Source: Balneolales bacterium
Lineage (GTDB): Bacteria > Bacteroidota > Rhodothermia > Balneolales > Natronogracilivirgulaceae
Assembly: GCA_007120385.1 (NCBI GenBank)
Contig: SKNT01000042.1
Coordinates: 1-43,792, forward strand
Length of the DNA stretch: 43,792 nt
Reading direction: 5' to 3'
The position numbers and the translations under genes were made by a program. Within the stretch, counting starts at the first letter, position 1, and each line of letters begins with the position of its first letter. The notes beneath the pieces were generated by a model, which worked only from the letters and a program-made list of their open reading frames with translations, was not told the DNA's origin and did no database searches. Shown here piece by piece: positions 7,692 to 16,344 of this stretch.

Positions 7692-9383
7692 ATGGAATTA
7701 CTGCTAAATATCGTCATCTATCTGCCGCTTTTCGGAGCTTTGCTTCTGCTTGTCATCAGGCAGGATGACTGGGTGAGATGGACCAGTCTCCTGGTCACTT
7801 CGGCAACATTCGCGCTCTCGATCCCGCTGCTGCTCCAATTTGATATATCGGCAACCGGTACGGCTCAATATCTGACGGTCACCGAACCGCTTCTCGGCGA
7901 CTGGGATGTGAAGTACATGATGGGGCTGGACGGTCTCAGCATGCTCCTCTTCATGCTCACTACGTTCATGGCACCCATCGTGGTACTCTCCTCCTGGAGT
8001 TCGGTCAAAAAGCATGTGGCCGGCTTCTATTCGATGCTCCTGATCCTTCAAACCGGGTCACTGGGCGTGTTTGCCGCACTCGACCTGTTCATGTTCTACA
8101 TTTTCTTCGAACTCACGCAGATCCCCATGTTCTTCCTCATCGGCATCTGGGGCGGGGAGGACCGCATCTACGCAACCGTCAAGTTCTTCATCTACACACT
8201 GGTGGGTTGGCTGCTGATGCTCGTGGCACTGATCTATGTCGGATTTGCTGCAGGTAACATGGTCAACGACGGCGTTTTCACCACCGACTGGCGCCTCATA
8301 ACAAGCCCTGAGTTCCAACTTGGGCTCGTGGAGCAGACCTGGCTTTTCCTGACGTTCGGCTTCGCCTTCTGTATCAAGGTACCCATCTTCCCGTTCCACA
8401 GCTGGCTCCCGCTGGCACATACCGAAGCGCCAACGGCCGGCTCAGTGGTACTTGCTGCCATAGCCCTTAAAATGGGAACCTATGCCATCCTTCGGTACCT
8501 GATTCCGTTATTCCCAAACGCTGCTATCGCTTTTGCACCCATGTTCGCCGTCCTCGGGGTCATCGGTATTATCTATGGCGCACTGGTGGCCATGGTCCAG
8601 AAAGATGTGAAGAAGCTGGTTGCCTACTCCTCGATCAGCCACCTCGGCTTCGTCGTTCTCGGAATGTTCGCCTTCAATACCATCGGAGCACAAGGAGCGA
8701 TCATCCAGATGGTCAACCATGGACTTTCAACCGGCGCCCTGTTTATCATAGTAGGGATGCTCTACGAACGCCGGCACAGCCGCATGATTGCCGACTTCGG
8801 TGGTGTCGCCAAAATGATGCCGGTTCTGACCGTCATGTTCATGATAGCCACACTGGCTTCTATCGGCCTGCCCGGTCTTAACGGATTTGTGGGTGAATTC
8901 CTGATCCTTGTGGGTGCCTTCAACTCAGAGGTCCTCGGTTCCTCCTGGTATGCGGTCTTTGCAGCCCTGGGTGTCATCCTGGCAGCAGGTTACATGCTAT
9001 GGATGTTCCAGAGAGTCATGTTCGGTCCAGTCACCCATGAAGAAAACAAAAAGCTGACCGACATCAATGCCCGTGAAATCGGACTGTTGGTACCCATTAT
9101 GATCCTCATCGTCTGGATCGGGATCCGTCCGACCGACTTCACCAAATATTCCGAAGCACAGGTGACATGGATGCTGGAAGAAACCCAGGCAAGGGCGGAA
9201 GCAATGGCCGCCAACGCCGCCGGTGATCAACTGCCCGCATGGGCCCGGAAACTGTACGATGTCACCCCGCAGCTGGCCACCACTCTTGAAACCGGAATTG
9301 ACGGTACCAGCCCATCAGAACACGCTGGTGAAACCGCCGGAAATGATGCAAACCGCAACAAAATAGAGGATCAAAGGCAATGA
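7692..9383 (+). CDS. nuoM: NADH-quinone oxidoreductase subunit M
   Basis: NuoM is the middle antiporter-like pump of complex I. The 563-residue protein has about 14 transmembrane helices. The conserved TM5 glutamate is in FFELTQIPMFFLIGIWGG and the TM7 lysine in IKVPIFPFHSWLPLAHTEAP; the discontinuous helix region AYSSISHLGFVVLG is present. The C-terminus carries a hydrophilic tail of about 70 residues rich in Ala, Thr and Asn that extends beyond the usual end of NuoM. The stop overlaps the start of the carbinolamine dehydratase gene by 4 nt (ATGA), so the two are translationally coupled. Confidence 0.95.
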   Translation: MELLLNIVIYLPLFGALLLLVIRQDDWVRWTSLLVTSATFALSIPLLLQFDISATGTAQYLTVTEPLLGDWDVKYMMGLDGLSMLLFMLTTFMAPIVVLSSWSSVKKHVAGFYSMLLILQTGSLGVFAALDLFMFYIFFELTQIPMFFLIGIWGGEDRIYATVKFFIYTLVGWLLMLVALIYVGFAAGNMVNDGVFTTDWRLITSPEFQLGLVEQTWLFLTFGFAFCIKVPIFPFHSWLPLAHTEAPTAGSVVLAAIALKMGTYAILRYLIPLFPNAAIAFAPMFAVLGVIGIIYGALVAMVQKDVKKLVAYSSISHLGFVVLGMFAFNTIGAQGAIIQMVNHGLSTGALFIIVGMLYERRHSRMIADFGGVAKMMPVLTVMFMIATLASIGLPGLNGFVGEFLILVGAFNSEVLGSSWYAVFAALGVILAAGYMLWMFQRVMFGPVTHEENKKLTDINAREIGLLVPIMILIVWIGIRPTDFTKYSEAQVTWMLEETQARAEAMAANAAGDQLPAWARKLYDVTPQLATTLETGIDGTSPSEHAGETAGNDANRNKIEDQRQ

Positions 9384-9661
9384 CGAAAGCACTGAATCCT
9401 GCCCAGATTGAGAAGGAACTCCAGTCCCTCGACGGTTGGACCGTGGAAGGGGACAAGCTCACCCGCCAATTTGCCTTCGCCGACTTTCGCGAGGCAATGG
9501 CCTTCATAGTACGCGTGGCCTTCGAAGCCGAAGAACTGGCGCATCATCCCGAGTTTTTCAATGTGTACAAAGACGTGAGAATCCAGCTGGCTACACATGA
9601 CGCCGGCGGAAAGATCACTCCCAAAGATATTGCCCTGGCGAAACGTATAGACGCTATCTAA
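9380..9661 (+). CDS. phhB: pterin-4a-carbinolamine dehydratase
   Basis: This 93-residue enzyme dehydrates 4a-hydroxytetrahydropterin to quinonoid dihydropterin, recycling the pterin cofactor of aromatic amino acid hydroxylases. The family signature is intact: E-x3-HHP followed by EFFNVY, then TH nine residues later and a closing Asp (KITPKD). It lies between nuoM and nuoN, overlapping nuoM by 4 nt and preceding nuoN by 9 nt, so it is co-translated with complex I genes. No link between this enzyme and complex I is known to me; expression level may be the reason. The window also contains folE2 and a PTPS gene, consistent with a pterin cofactor pathway in this organism. Confidence 0.92.
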   Translation: MTKALNPAQIEKELQSLDGWTVEGDKLTRQFAFADFREAMAFIVRVAFEAEELAHHPEFFNVYKDVRIQLATHDAGGKITPKDIALAKRIDAI

Positions 9662-9670
9662 CTGACATTC

Positions 9671-11101
9671 ATGGAATCAGCAAACGAATTATTGACCATA
9701 TCGCCCCTGATCATCATCGGTGCGGCAGGGCTCTTTGTGATGATGCTCGATGCCTTTACGGGGAATGCCCGTCTGGCGTACCTGTTCACCATGCTCTTTT
9801 CAACCGCCGCACTGGCCGTTGCAGTTTCAGACCTGTTCGGACCCATGGGGGAATCTTTCAACGGCCTGATTACCTACGGTGGCACCGCAGCATTCGGTAT
9901 GGTACTTGTCATGACCGGAACTCTGTTCTCCGTAACCCTGAGCCGCGACTACCTCGAGAAAACCGGCGGGCACATCGCGGAAGTCTATTCCATGATTCTG
10001 TTTGCAGCGTTCGGGATGCTGCTTCTGGTTGCATCCAACAACCTTGTCACGCTTTTCCTTGGAATCGAAACCATGTCCATTTCCCTGTATGTGCTGGCCG
10101 GACTGGTTAAGAACCAGAAGAAATCGGTGGAAGCCGCTCTTAAATATTTCCTGCTCGGAGCTTTTGCAACCGGTTTTCTGCTCTATGGAATCGCCCTGCT
10201 CTACGGGGCGTCCGGTTCCACGTTCCTGGTTGATATTGCCGCCACCGAGGAAAAAGGCATGATTTACTGGGCCGGGGTCGGCCTGCTGCTGGTTGGTTTC
10301 TTTTTTAAAATTTCAGCCGTGCCGTTCCATATGTGGACTCCGGATGTGTATCAGGGTGCACCTACCACCATCACTGCATTCATGGCAACAGCATCCAAGT
10401 CAGCCGCATTTGTTGCTTTTATCCTGGTACTTAGCCGGGCGCTACCTGATGCAAGGGCCGAATGGGGCGATGTCATCTGGGTGTTCGCCCTGTTGACTAT
10501 GGTGATCGGCAATATCCTGGCCCTGGTCCAGGATAACGTGAAACGCATGCTGGCCTACTCGAGCATTGCCCATGCCGGTTATATCATGATCGGCCTGGCC
10601 GCCGGCACCGATGCCGCTTACAATGCCGTGCTGTTCTACCTGTTTGCCTATACCCTCATGAATGTCGGCGCTTTCGGTATTGTCGCCTACTATGAGTGGC
10701 ATAAGGGATACGATATGACCGATATCAACAACTACTCGGGACTCGGTTTCCAGCAACCGGTAATGGGTATTCTTATGTCTGTTTTCCTCTTCTCCATGGT
10801 GGGAATCCCACCCTTTGCCGGATTTATCGGCAAATACCGCGTCTTCGCAGCGGCGGTGGATGAGGGGCTGATCAGCCTGGTGGTGGTCGGGGTCCTGGCC
10901 AGTGCCGCCAGTGTTTACTACTACCTGCGCGTGCTTGTCCATCTGTACATGAAGGAAAATGAAAACGGAACCGTGCTCACCCGTCCGGGCACTCTCTATT
11001 TTTCAGCCCTGCTTATTCTTGGTGCATTGACCATTTTTTTTGGTGTAAATCCGGGCATACTCACCGACCTGCTGGGTACATTCAAGGCACCACATTACTG
11101 A
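9671..11101 (+). CDS. nuoN: NADH-quinone oxidoreductase subunit N
   Basis: NuoN is the third antiporter-like pump of complex I. The 476-residue protein has about 14 transmembrane helices. Seen: LFLGIETMSISLYVLAGL with the TM5 glutamate, KKSVEAALKYFLLGA, the TM7 lysine in FFKISAVPFHMWTPDVYQGAP, and AYSSIAHAGYIMIG. It closes the operon. A hairpin CCGGG/CCCGG (11137-11157) follows but lacks a U tract, so termination here is uncertain and some read-through into the rpsF operon is possible. Confidence 0.95.
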   Translation: MESANELLTISPLIIIGAAGLFVMMLDAFTGNARLAYLFTMLFSTAALAVAVSDLFGPMGESFNGLITYGGTAAFGMVLVMTGTLFSVTLSRDYLEKTGGHIAEVYSMILFAAFGMLLLVASNNLVTLFLGIETMSISLYVLAGLVKNQKKSVEAALKYFLLGAFATGFLLYGIALLYGASGSTFLVDIAATEEKGMIYWAGVGLLLVGFFFKISAVPFHMWTPDVYQGAPTTITAFMATASKSAAFVAFILVLSRALPDARAEWGDVIWVFALLTMVIGNILALVQDNVKRMLAYSSIAHAGYIMIGLAAGTDAAYNAVLFYLFAYTLMNVGAFGIVAYYEWHKGYDMTDINNYSGLGFQQPVMGILMSVFLFSMVGIPPFAGFIGKYRVFAAAVDEGLISLVVVGVLASAASVYYYLRVLVHLYMKENENGTVLTRPGTLYFSALLILGALTIFFGVNPGILTDLLGTFKAPHY

Positions 11102-11173
11102 TAACCCGCCTGAGTTCGCAAAAAAAACGATGATTTCCGGGATAAGTTTGCGCCCGGTTCACAGCATCAATAA

Positions 11174-11204
11174 TTGCAAGAGAAGCATAATCTCGTTATC
11201 TTTG
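11174..11204 (+). promoter_or_regulatory. Consensus promoter of rpsF-rpsR-rplI
   Basis: TTG at 11174-11176, a 20-nt spacer, then TATCTTTG at 11197-11204, a perfect match to the Bacteroidota -7 consensus TAnnTTTG. Transcription should begin near 11208-11211, exactly at the 5' strand of the leader structure described next. A second perfect -7-like word, TAAGTTTG, lies at 11143-11150 but has no TTG at the right distance. Confidence 0.75.
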
Positions 11205-11207
11205 CGC

Positions 11208-11262
11208 CGCCTGCCGCTGGAAACGCCAGCGGCTGTTTACTTTAAAACAACCGAAGGTGACT
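11208..11262 (+). promoter_or_regulatory. Candidate S6:S18-binding mRNA leader
   Basis: An 8-bp perfect hairpin, GCCGCTGG-AAACG-CCAGCGGC, lies at 11213-11233. An outer stem can form between CGCCT (11208-11212) and AGGTG (11255-11259), which includes the ribosome-binding site AAGGTG. Between the hairpin and the closing stem, on the 3' side, is an unpaired A-CCG at 11250-11253. A CCG bulge flanked by a stem and a hairpin is the published hallmark of the S6:S18 autoregulatory motif, and the gene downstream is rpsF. The fold is my hand pairing, not a computed structure. Confidence 0.5.
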
Positions 11263-11631
11263 ATGAAAACCAATTTTTATGAAGTAACCTTTATCATCAA
11301 TCCCGTTCTCGAAGAAGAACAGGTGAAAGAGGTCAAGGATGGCTTCGAATCCTTTATCAAGGATCGGGGAGCCGAAATTGATGAAGTGGATGAGTGGGGT
11401 ATCAAGCGCCTCGCCTACGAAATCGATGGAAAAAACAGCGGATATTTTGTGAATGCGTACTTTAACGCGCCGGGTACCATCGTCAGCGAGTTGGAGCGGT
11501 ATTTCAAACTGAATGAAAATATCCTCAGGAATATCGTCCTCAAGTATGATAACAAGATGCTGAAGCACAGGGAGTTACATAAAAAAGGCAAGCTTCCTGT
11601 CATATTCAGTGAAACCCCTGAAGAGGAATGA
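11263..11631 (+). CDS. rpsF: 30S ribosomal protein S6
   Basis: S6 pairs with S18 on the 30S platform. The 122-residue protein has the family pattern YEVTFIINP at the N-terminus, [10 protein letters not shown] in the middle and [14 protein letters not shown] near the C-terminus. The ATG at 11263 is chosen over an upstream in-frame GTG at 11257 because AAGGTG is well placed as its ribosome-binding site. rpsF is followed directly by rpsR and rplI; ssb, which lies between rpsF and rpsR in many bacteria, is absent. Confidence 0.95.
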   Translation: MKTNFYEVTFIINPVLEEEQVKEVKDGFESFIKDRGAEIDEVDEWGIKRLAYEIDGKNSGYFVNAYFNAPGTIVSELERYFKLNENILRNIVLKYDNKMLKHRELHKKGKLPVIFSETPEEE

Positions 11632-11665
11632 CTCCAATCCACACCAATTTCAAAAGATTCAGATT

Positions 11666-11917
11666 ATGTTAAAAAATCCTGCACACCCCAAGAAAGGCAA
11701 CCTCAAGGAGAAAGAGTGCAAATTCTCACGGGCGGGCGTTGTCTATATCGATTACAAGGACGTTGACACCCTGGAACGTTTTATTAATGACCAGGGCAAG
11801 ATCCTCCCCCGTCGTGTAACCGGAACCAGCGCCAAATACCAGCGCCAGCTTGCTCTTGCCGTGAAACGCGCAAGGCATCTCGCGCTGCTTCCGTTTGTTG
11901 CTGAAAATCTCAGATAA
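11666..11917 (+). CDS. rpsR: 30S ribosomal protein S18
   Basis: S18 forms a heterodimer with S6 and contacts 16S rRNA. The protein has 83 residues, with [19 protein letters not shown] and [14 protein letters not shown], then [16 protein letters not shown], all diagnostic. The frame is open from 11609, overlapping rpsF, but the ATG at 11666 gives the normal length. The N-terminal CxxC-like pair seen in some S18 proteins is reduced to one cysteine (KECKFSR), so no zinc site is expected. Confidence 0.94.
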   Translation: MLKNPAHPKKGNLKEKECKFSRAGVVYIDYKDVDTLERFINDQGKILPRRVTGTSAKYQRQLALAVKRARHLALLPFVAENLR

Positions 11918-11938
11918 CCACCAATCCAGGAGTTTACC

Positions 11939-12388
11939 ATGCAAGTTATTTTAAAAGAAGATGTTGAAAAACTGGGTCTGGCCGGTGAAGTTGTGGAGGT
12001 GAAAGACGGCTACGGAAGAAACTTCCTCATCCCCACCGGCAAAGCCGTCCTTGCCACATCAGGGGCCCGCAAAGCGATCGAACAGCAGATGAAAAAGGTT
12101 CTTGAGCAGCGTCTGGCCACCCTCGATTCAGCAAAGGAAACGGCTGAAGCACTCCAGGGAACCAACGTGACCATTGCCGTGAAGGCCGGTGAGGAAGGCA
12201 AGATTTTCGGTACGGTTACCAATGTCCAGATTGCCGATGCCCTCAAGGAAAAAGGATTCGATATCGATCGCCGCAAAATCCAGATCGATGAAGATGTCAA
12301 GCAGCTTGGCGAATACACCGCTGCCATCAATCTGCACGAAGAGGTGAAAGCCAGTCTGACTTTCTGGGTCGTCAAAGCCCAGGATTGA
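11939..12388 (+). CDS. rplI: 50S ribosomal protein L9
   Basis: L9 binds 23S rRNA near the L1 stalk and helps keep the reading frame. The 149-residue length is standard. The N-terminal domain has MQVILKEDVEKLGLAGEVV and the GYGRNFLIPTGKA signature, followed by the long connecting helix (about residues 41-75) and the C-terminal domain with GKIFGTVTNVQIADAL. It starts at ATG 11939 and is followed by a strong terminator. Confidence 0.96.
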   Translation: MQVILKEDVEKLGLAGEVVEVKDGYGRNFLIPTGKAVLATSGARKAIEQQMKKVLEQRLATLDSAKETAEALQGTNVTIAVKAGEEGKIFGTVTNVQIADALKEKGFDIDRRKIQIDEDVKQLGEYTAAINLHEEVKASLTFWVVKAQD

Positions 12389-12427
12389 TAGCCGGGGCAA
12401 GACTATTTGCCGCAAAATCACCGTTTT

Positions 12428-12464
12428 AAAAAGGAAATGCAGCTTCTGTATTTCCTTTTTTTTT
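12428..12464 (+). terminator. Rho-independent terminator of the rpsF operon
   Basis: AAAAAGGAAAT at 12428-12438 pairs with ATTTCCTTTTT at 12450-12460, and the stem extends inward by GCAG/CTGT around a CTT loop, about 15 bp in all. Nine T residues (12456-12464) follow the last C. Confidence 0.9.
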
Positions 12465-12486
12465 ATCAGGTAACAAAACCTGCCTC

Positions 12487-15400
12487 TTGACAAAACGGAT
12501 TCTCTTTCTGACCATCGCTTTGTGCCTCTGGGCACAGTCGAATCTGCAGGCCCAGATCTCCCTGGAAAGAGAGCGGCAGAGAGCAGTGGCAGAAAAGGAC
12601 TCCATCTACCAGCTGGATGTATGGATCATCCCAGGCACCTTCCAAGTGTCAGCCGATACCATGGCCCTGCCTGAAGACGAATGGACATTGTACCCCGTGA
12701 CCGGACGCTGGAGCTGGGATGTCGATCCGGCGCAACGCTCCCGCTTCGATACACTCCGGTTCCGGTATCAGTACCGGCCCATGAGCCTGCCTGTTACCGT
12801 ATATGGAAGGGAGCTCGTCACTCCCGATACCACCGACGCACGGTTTGAACCGGATGCGGAAATTCAGGTAACCCGCCGTCCCGTGCGCCAGCAGGACCTC
12901 TTCGCCGATACCCGTCTGCAACGCAGCGGCAGTTTGAGGCGTGGATTCGTGGCCGGCACCAATCAGGACTTTTCTCTGGAAAGCGGCCTCCATTTCGAGA
13001 TCAGCGGCCATATCACCGATGATATTGAAGTGGTTGCCTCGCTTACCGACCGCAGCACACCCATCCAGCCGGACGGCACCACCCAGACCCTGCGGGAATT
13101 CGACCAGGTCTACATCCGGCTTATGCATGAAATGGGCATGCTGCAGATGGGGGATATTGACATGCGCCTGGATCGCAGCAATTTTGCCGTGATTGACCGA
13201 CGGCTTCAGGGCGTTGGTCTTCAGACCGATCTCAATAGATATGGCAGTTACGAAGGCTCTGCGGCTGTTGTGCGCGGACAATACCGTGAGATGCAGTTCA
13301 CCGGCGAAGACGGCGTTCAGGGACCTTACCGCCTCAGCGGCGCTGAAAACGAACAGTTCATCATAGTGCTTGCCGGGTCCGAACGGGTCTATATCAACGG
13401 AGAACGCTTGACAAGGGGAGAGGAAAACGACTACATTATTGATTACGGTCTGGGTGAGATCACCTTCACCTCCAACCGAATCATCACAGACCACTCACGC
13501 ATCACCGTCGACTTCCAGTACCTTCGGGACGCCTACACCCGCAGCGTGGTTGCCGCCGAAGCCCAGCACGACCACCTTCTCAACGACCGGGTCTCCTTCG
13601 GCGTGTCGGTCATCCGGGAAGCCGACAACGTCAATCTGAGCACTCAGCTCTTCCTCACCGATCAGGAACGCGAAGTGCTCCGGCAGGCCGGCAACGATCC
13701 GTCCCTGGCAGTCGTGAGCGGGGCCGACTCGGTCGGGTTTCGCCGCGACGCCGATTTCCTGCTGTACAGCAGGGTGGATACGGTTTTCCAGGGACAGATA
13801 CACCAGATCTTCCGGCATATCCCCGGCGACTCCTCGGGGGTCTTCCGGGTCCAGTTCAGCCGGGTTCCCGAGGGAGAGGGTGATTATCGACGGGTTGGCC
13901 GCGCCGCCAACGGAATTCTCTATGAGTGGGCCGGTCCCGGAATGGGAAATTACATGCCCAAACGCCGCCTGTCACGACCCGTGGAGCAGAGCATGGTGGC
14001 GCTCCGGAGCCGGCTCAGGGCCTCGCGCAACCTGAGTCTCTACGGTGAATGGGCCGGCAGCCACTATGACCAGAACCGGCTCTCGTCCATCGACAACGAA
14101 TTCAACAATGATATGAGCTTCCTGGCCGGCGTCCGGCTTGAACCGGTTGCCACCCGTCTTGGGTCCTTTTCATTTGATGTGAAAGGCCGCTACGAAGGGG
14201 AGCATTTTGCGTACTTCGACCGGGTGCGCGAAGTGGAATTTGACCGCAGATGGAACCTGACCCATACCGAGGCCTCGCAGGAAGAGCGCCTGGAAGGTTC
14301 CGCCCGATGGACCCCCGGCGGCAACACACACCTGGATATCGGTGCCGGGACGCTCCGCCGAAGCGGCTTCCAGGGAACACGCGGCGACATGCATCTTCTT
14401 TCACGCGAAGAAGGACTTCCGGGCGTGGATTACCGGCTGGAGCGCATTGAAAGCGAGGACCGCAATTTCGGTGAAGATGGCAGCTGGTGGCGTCAGCGCG
14501 GCCATTTTGACTACGATATTTCGTTGCCGGTCGGCAGCCTCCAGCCCGAAATAACGTTTGAGCAGGAGGAGCGGCTTCAGAAAGCGTCAGCTCCGGGCTC
14601 TCCCGGCGCCCCCGATTCACTTCTGGCAGGATCCCTGCGATTCCTGGAAGTGGGCCCCGGGCTCTACTACCAGTTGTCCGACCAGTTCCGCATTGGAAGC
14701 TCTATCCGGTATCGCAAAGACCAGGGTGTCATCGGCGGGGAGCTTACGGATGAATCCAGGGGAATCACCCAGCGCTATGTGATGGACTACCGGCATGGCA
14801 CCCTTTTCCAGACCAGGAATACGATCGGGCTCCGGCAGCGCAGGTTTGAAGAGATATTCCAGGTGGAACAGCAGCGGCTCGACAGCCGGGGCGTGCTTGT
14901 GCGTTCGGTCACCGATTACCGTCCCTGGAACCGGTTCATCGAAACCCAAATCCTTTACGATGCCAATACCGAGCGCCGAGCGCTCCTGCAGGAGGCCTTT
15001 GTTGAAGTGGGACCCGAACTCGGACAATATGTCTGGATCGACCTCAACGATGACGGAGTGCAGCAGGTGGACGAGTTCTTCCCCGAACAGAGTCCCAACG
15101 AGGGTACGTTCATCAAACAGCTGGTTCCGTCAGAAGAGCTGTTCCCCGTGATCGCCCTGAGGGTGCGATGGCGCACTACCGTGGACCCGGCCCGGTTCAT
15201 TGATCCACATGACGCCCGGTTCTCCGGCTGGCGGCACTTCTTGTCCGGAGTCCGTTGGCACTCCCTGGTAGATATCCGCGAGGAAAACCGCACCGGGCAG
15301 CTGCAGGACATCTATCTCATGCGTCTGCATCGTTTCCGAGACGATTCCCTGACCATCAACGGCCGTATCTTCATTGAACAGGATGTGGAACTCTTCCGGA

Positions 15401-16011
15401 ACGACACGCGGCGTGAACTCCGGTTGACCGCTGACCGGATGCGCTCACAGCATCAGCAGGCAAGCGGGCTTGAGAAACGCCGCACAGACCATCTTCGGAT
15501 CAGGGCGGGCGGAAGGTTGTCACGGCGCTACCGGCTTATACTTGCCGCTTCGGCTGGACGCAGCGAGAATCTGAGTGAAACCTTCGCCTCACGCAATTAT
15601 GCTATCCGCGGTGGTGAGCTGAGGCCACGGATTGATGTCCGCTGGAGCGGTTCGCTTCAGTCCGGTGCCGCATTGGGTGTCATTCGCAGAACCGACCGGT
15701 ATCCGGACAATCCCGCCACTGTCAGCGGACTGACCATGCAGTTGGATGCAAGAACATCTTTCGGAAGAAGGCTCCAGTCGGCGGCGCGCATGGAACACCG
15801 GCGCTTTGCGCTGCGGGGAGGGCCTTCCAGCAGCATGGGCGAGTTTGAACTCACCGACGGAGCAGGCATGGGAAATACCTGGGCATGGTCCCTGCAGTCG
15901 GATTACCGCATCAGCGATTTTCTGAGGGCCAGCCTGCAGTATGATGGCCGCACTGTTCCGGGGAGGCCGGCCATTCAGACACTTCGCTTCAGTGTTAACG
16001 CTGTTTTTTAA
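12487..16011 (+). CDS. large outer-membrane beta-barrel protein, function unknown
   Basis: This 1174-residue protein starts with a signal peptide (MTKRILFLTIALCLWAQS, cleavage probably after LQA) and ends with FSVNAVF, an aromatic C-terminus typical of BAM-inserted barrels. The only start that keeps the signal peptide is TTG at 12487. The N-terminal 350 residues carry motifs I associate with a large uncharacterised family of FCB-group bacteria: GSLRRGFVAGTNQDF, QPDGTTQTLREFDQVYI, QGPYRLSGAENEQFIIVLAG, and DYIIDYGLGEITFT. The remainder is rich in alternating hydrophobic/polar strands and in Arg, as in barrels. A calcium-loop-like DLNDDGVQQVDE sits at about residues 852-863. It is preceded by the rplI terminator and no partner gene is evident. 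SprA-like or adhesin roles are possible but not shown. Confidence 0.75.
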   Translation: MTKRILFLTIALCLWAQSNLQAQISLERERQRAVAEKDSIYQLDVWIIPGTFQVSADTMALPEDEWTLYPVTGRWSWDVDPAQRSRFDTLRFRYQYRPMSLPVTVYGRELVTPDTTDARFEPDAEIQVTRRPVRQQDLFADTRLQRSGSLRRGFVAGTNQDFSLESGLHFEISGHITDDIEVVASLTDRSTPIQPDGTTQTLREFDQVYIRLMHEMGMLQMGDIDMRLDRSNFAVIDRRLQGVGLQTDLNRYGSYEGSAAVVRGQYREMQFTGEDGVQGPYRLSGAENEQFIIVLAGSERVYINGERLTRGEENDYIIDYGLGEITFTSNRIITDHSRITVDFQYLRDAYTRSVVAAEAQHDHLLNDRVSFGVSVIREADNVNLSTQLFLTDQEREVLRQAGNDPSLAVVSGADSVGFRRDADFLLYSRVDTVFQGQIHQIFRHIPGDSSGVFRVQFSRVPEGEGDYRRVGRAANGILYEWAGPGMGNYMPKRRLSRPVEQSMVALRSRLRASRNLSLYGEWAGSHYDQNRLSSIDNEFNNDMSFLAGVRLEPVATRLGSFSFDVKGRYEGEHFAYFDRVREVEFDRRWNLTHTEASQEERLEGSARWTPGGNTHLDIGAGTLRRSGFQGTRGDMHLLSREEGLPGVDYRLERIESEDRNFGEDGSWWRQRGHFDYDISLPVGSLQPEITFEQEERLQKASAPGSPGAPDSLLAGSLRFLEVGPGLYYQLSDQFRIGSSIRYRKDQGVIGGELTDESRGITQRYVMDYRHGTLFQTRNTIGLRQRRFEEIFQVEQQRLDSRGVLVRSVTDYRPWNRFIETQILYDANTERRALLQEAFVEVGPELGQYVWIDLNDDGVQQVDEFFPEQSPNEGTFIKQLVPSEELFPVIALRVRWRTTVDPARFIDPHDARFSGWRHFLSGVRWHSLVDIREENRTGQLQDIYLMRLHRFRDDSLTINGRIFIEQDVELFRNDTRRELRLTADRMRSQHQQASGLEKRRTDHLRIRAGGRLSRRYRLILAASAGRSENLSETFASRNYAIRGGELRPRIDVRWSGSLQSGAALGVIRRTDRYPDNPATVSGLTMQLDARTSFGRRLQSAARMEHRRFALRGGPSSSMGEFELTDGAGMGNTWAWSLQSDYRISDFLRASLQYDGRTVPGRPAIQTLRFSVNAVF

Positions 16012-16344
16012 CACGATATTTATATTCGGGCGCTACCTTGCAGTGCAGCATCAAACGATCTGTAAAAAAGCAGGCAACAAGTTGCCGCATGCATCCGTTT
16101 GTGGAGGAGCTAAAAAAACATGCCGGCCGTTTTTTTAATTTTTTCACGCAATGTATGTTTTGCAAGTTTTTGTATTATTGCGGTACTAATGTCTGTGGCA
16201 GATACTATATCTCTGGATTCATGGAGGTTTCAACATGTTCGGGATGCATCCTGCCTTTGACATTTGATGCAAAATAGTCTATAATCACCGTATTGCGAAT
16301 TGTCTTTACACGAATACAACATTAGGTAAAAATCGGAGAATCGT
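16012..16344. other. 333-bp gap with hairpins before exbB
   Basis: No convincing gene. It holds a weak -7-like TACCTTGC (16034-16041), a hairpin GGCAA-CAAG-TTGCC (16073-16086), and AAAAAAAC/GTTTTTTT (16112-16119 and 16129-16136), which may terminate the outer-membrane gene. A Cys-rich 79-codon frame (16038-16277) overlaps all of these and has no ribosome-binding site. An exbB promoter must lie in the right half, but no good match to TAnnTTTG with a spaced TTG was found. GGAG precedes the exbB start. Confidence 0.4.

Noticed and set aside
16038-16277. Cys-rich 79-codon frame before exbB
   Set aside because: No ribosome-binding site, odd composition, and it covers hairpins and a U tract.
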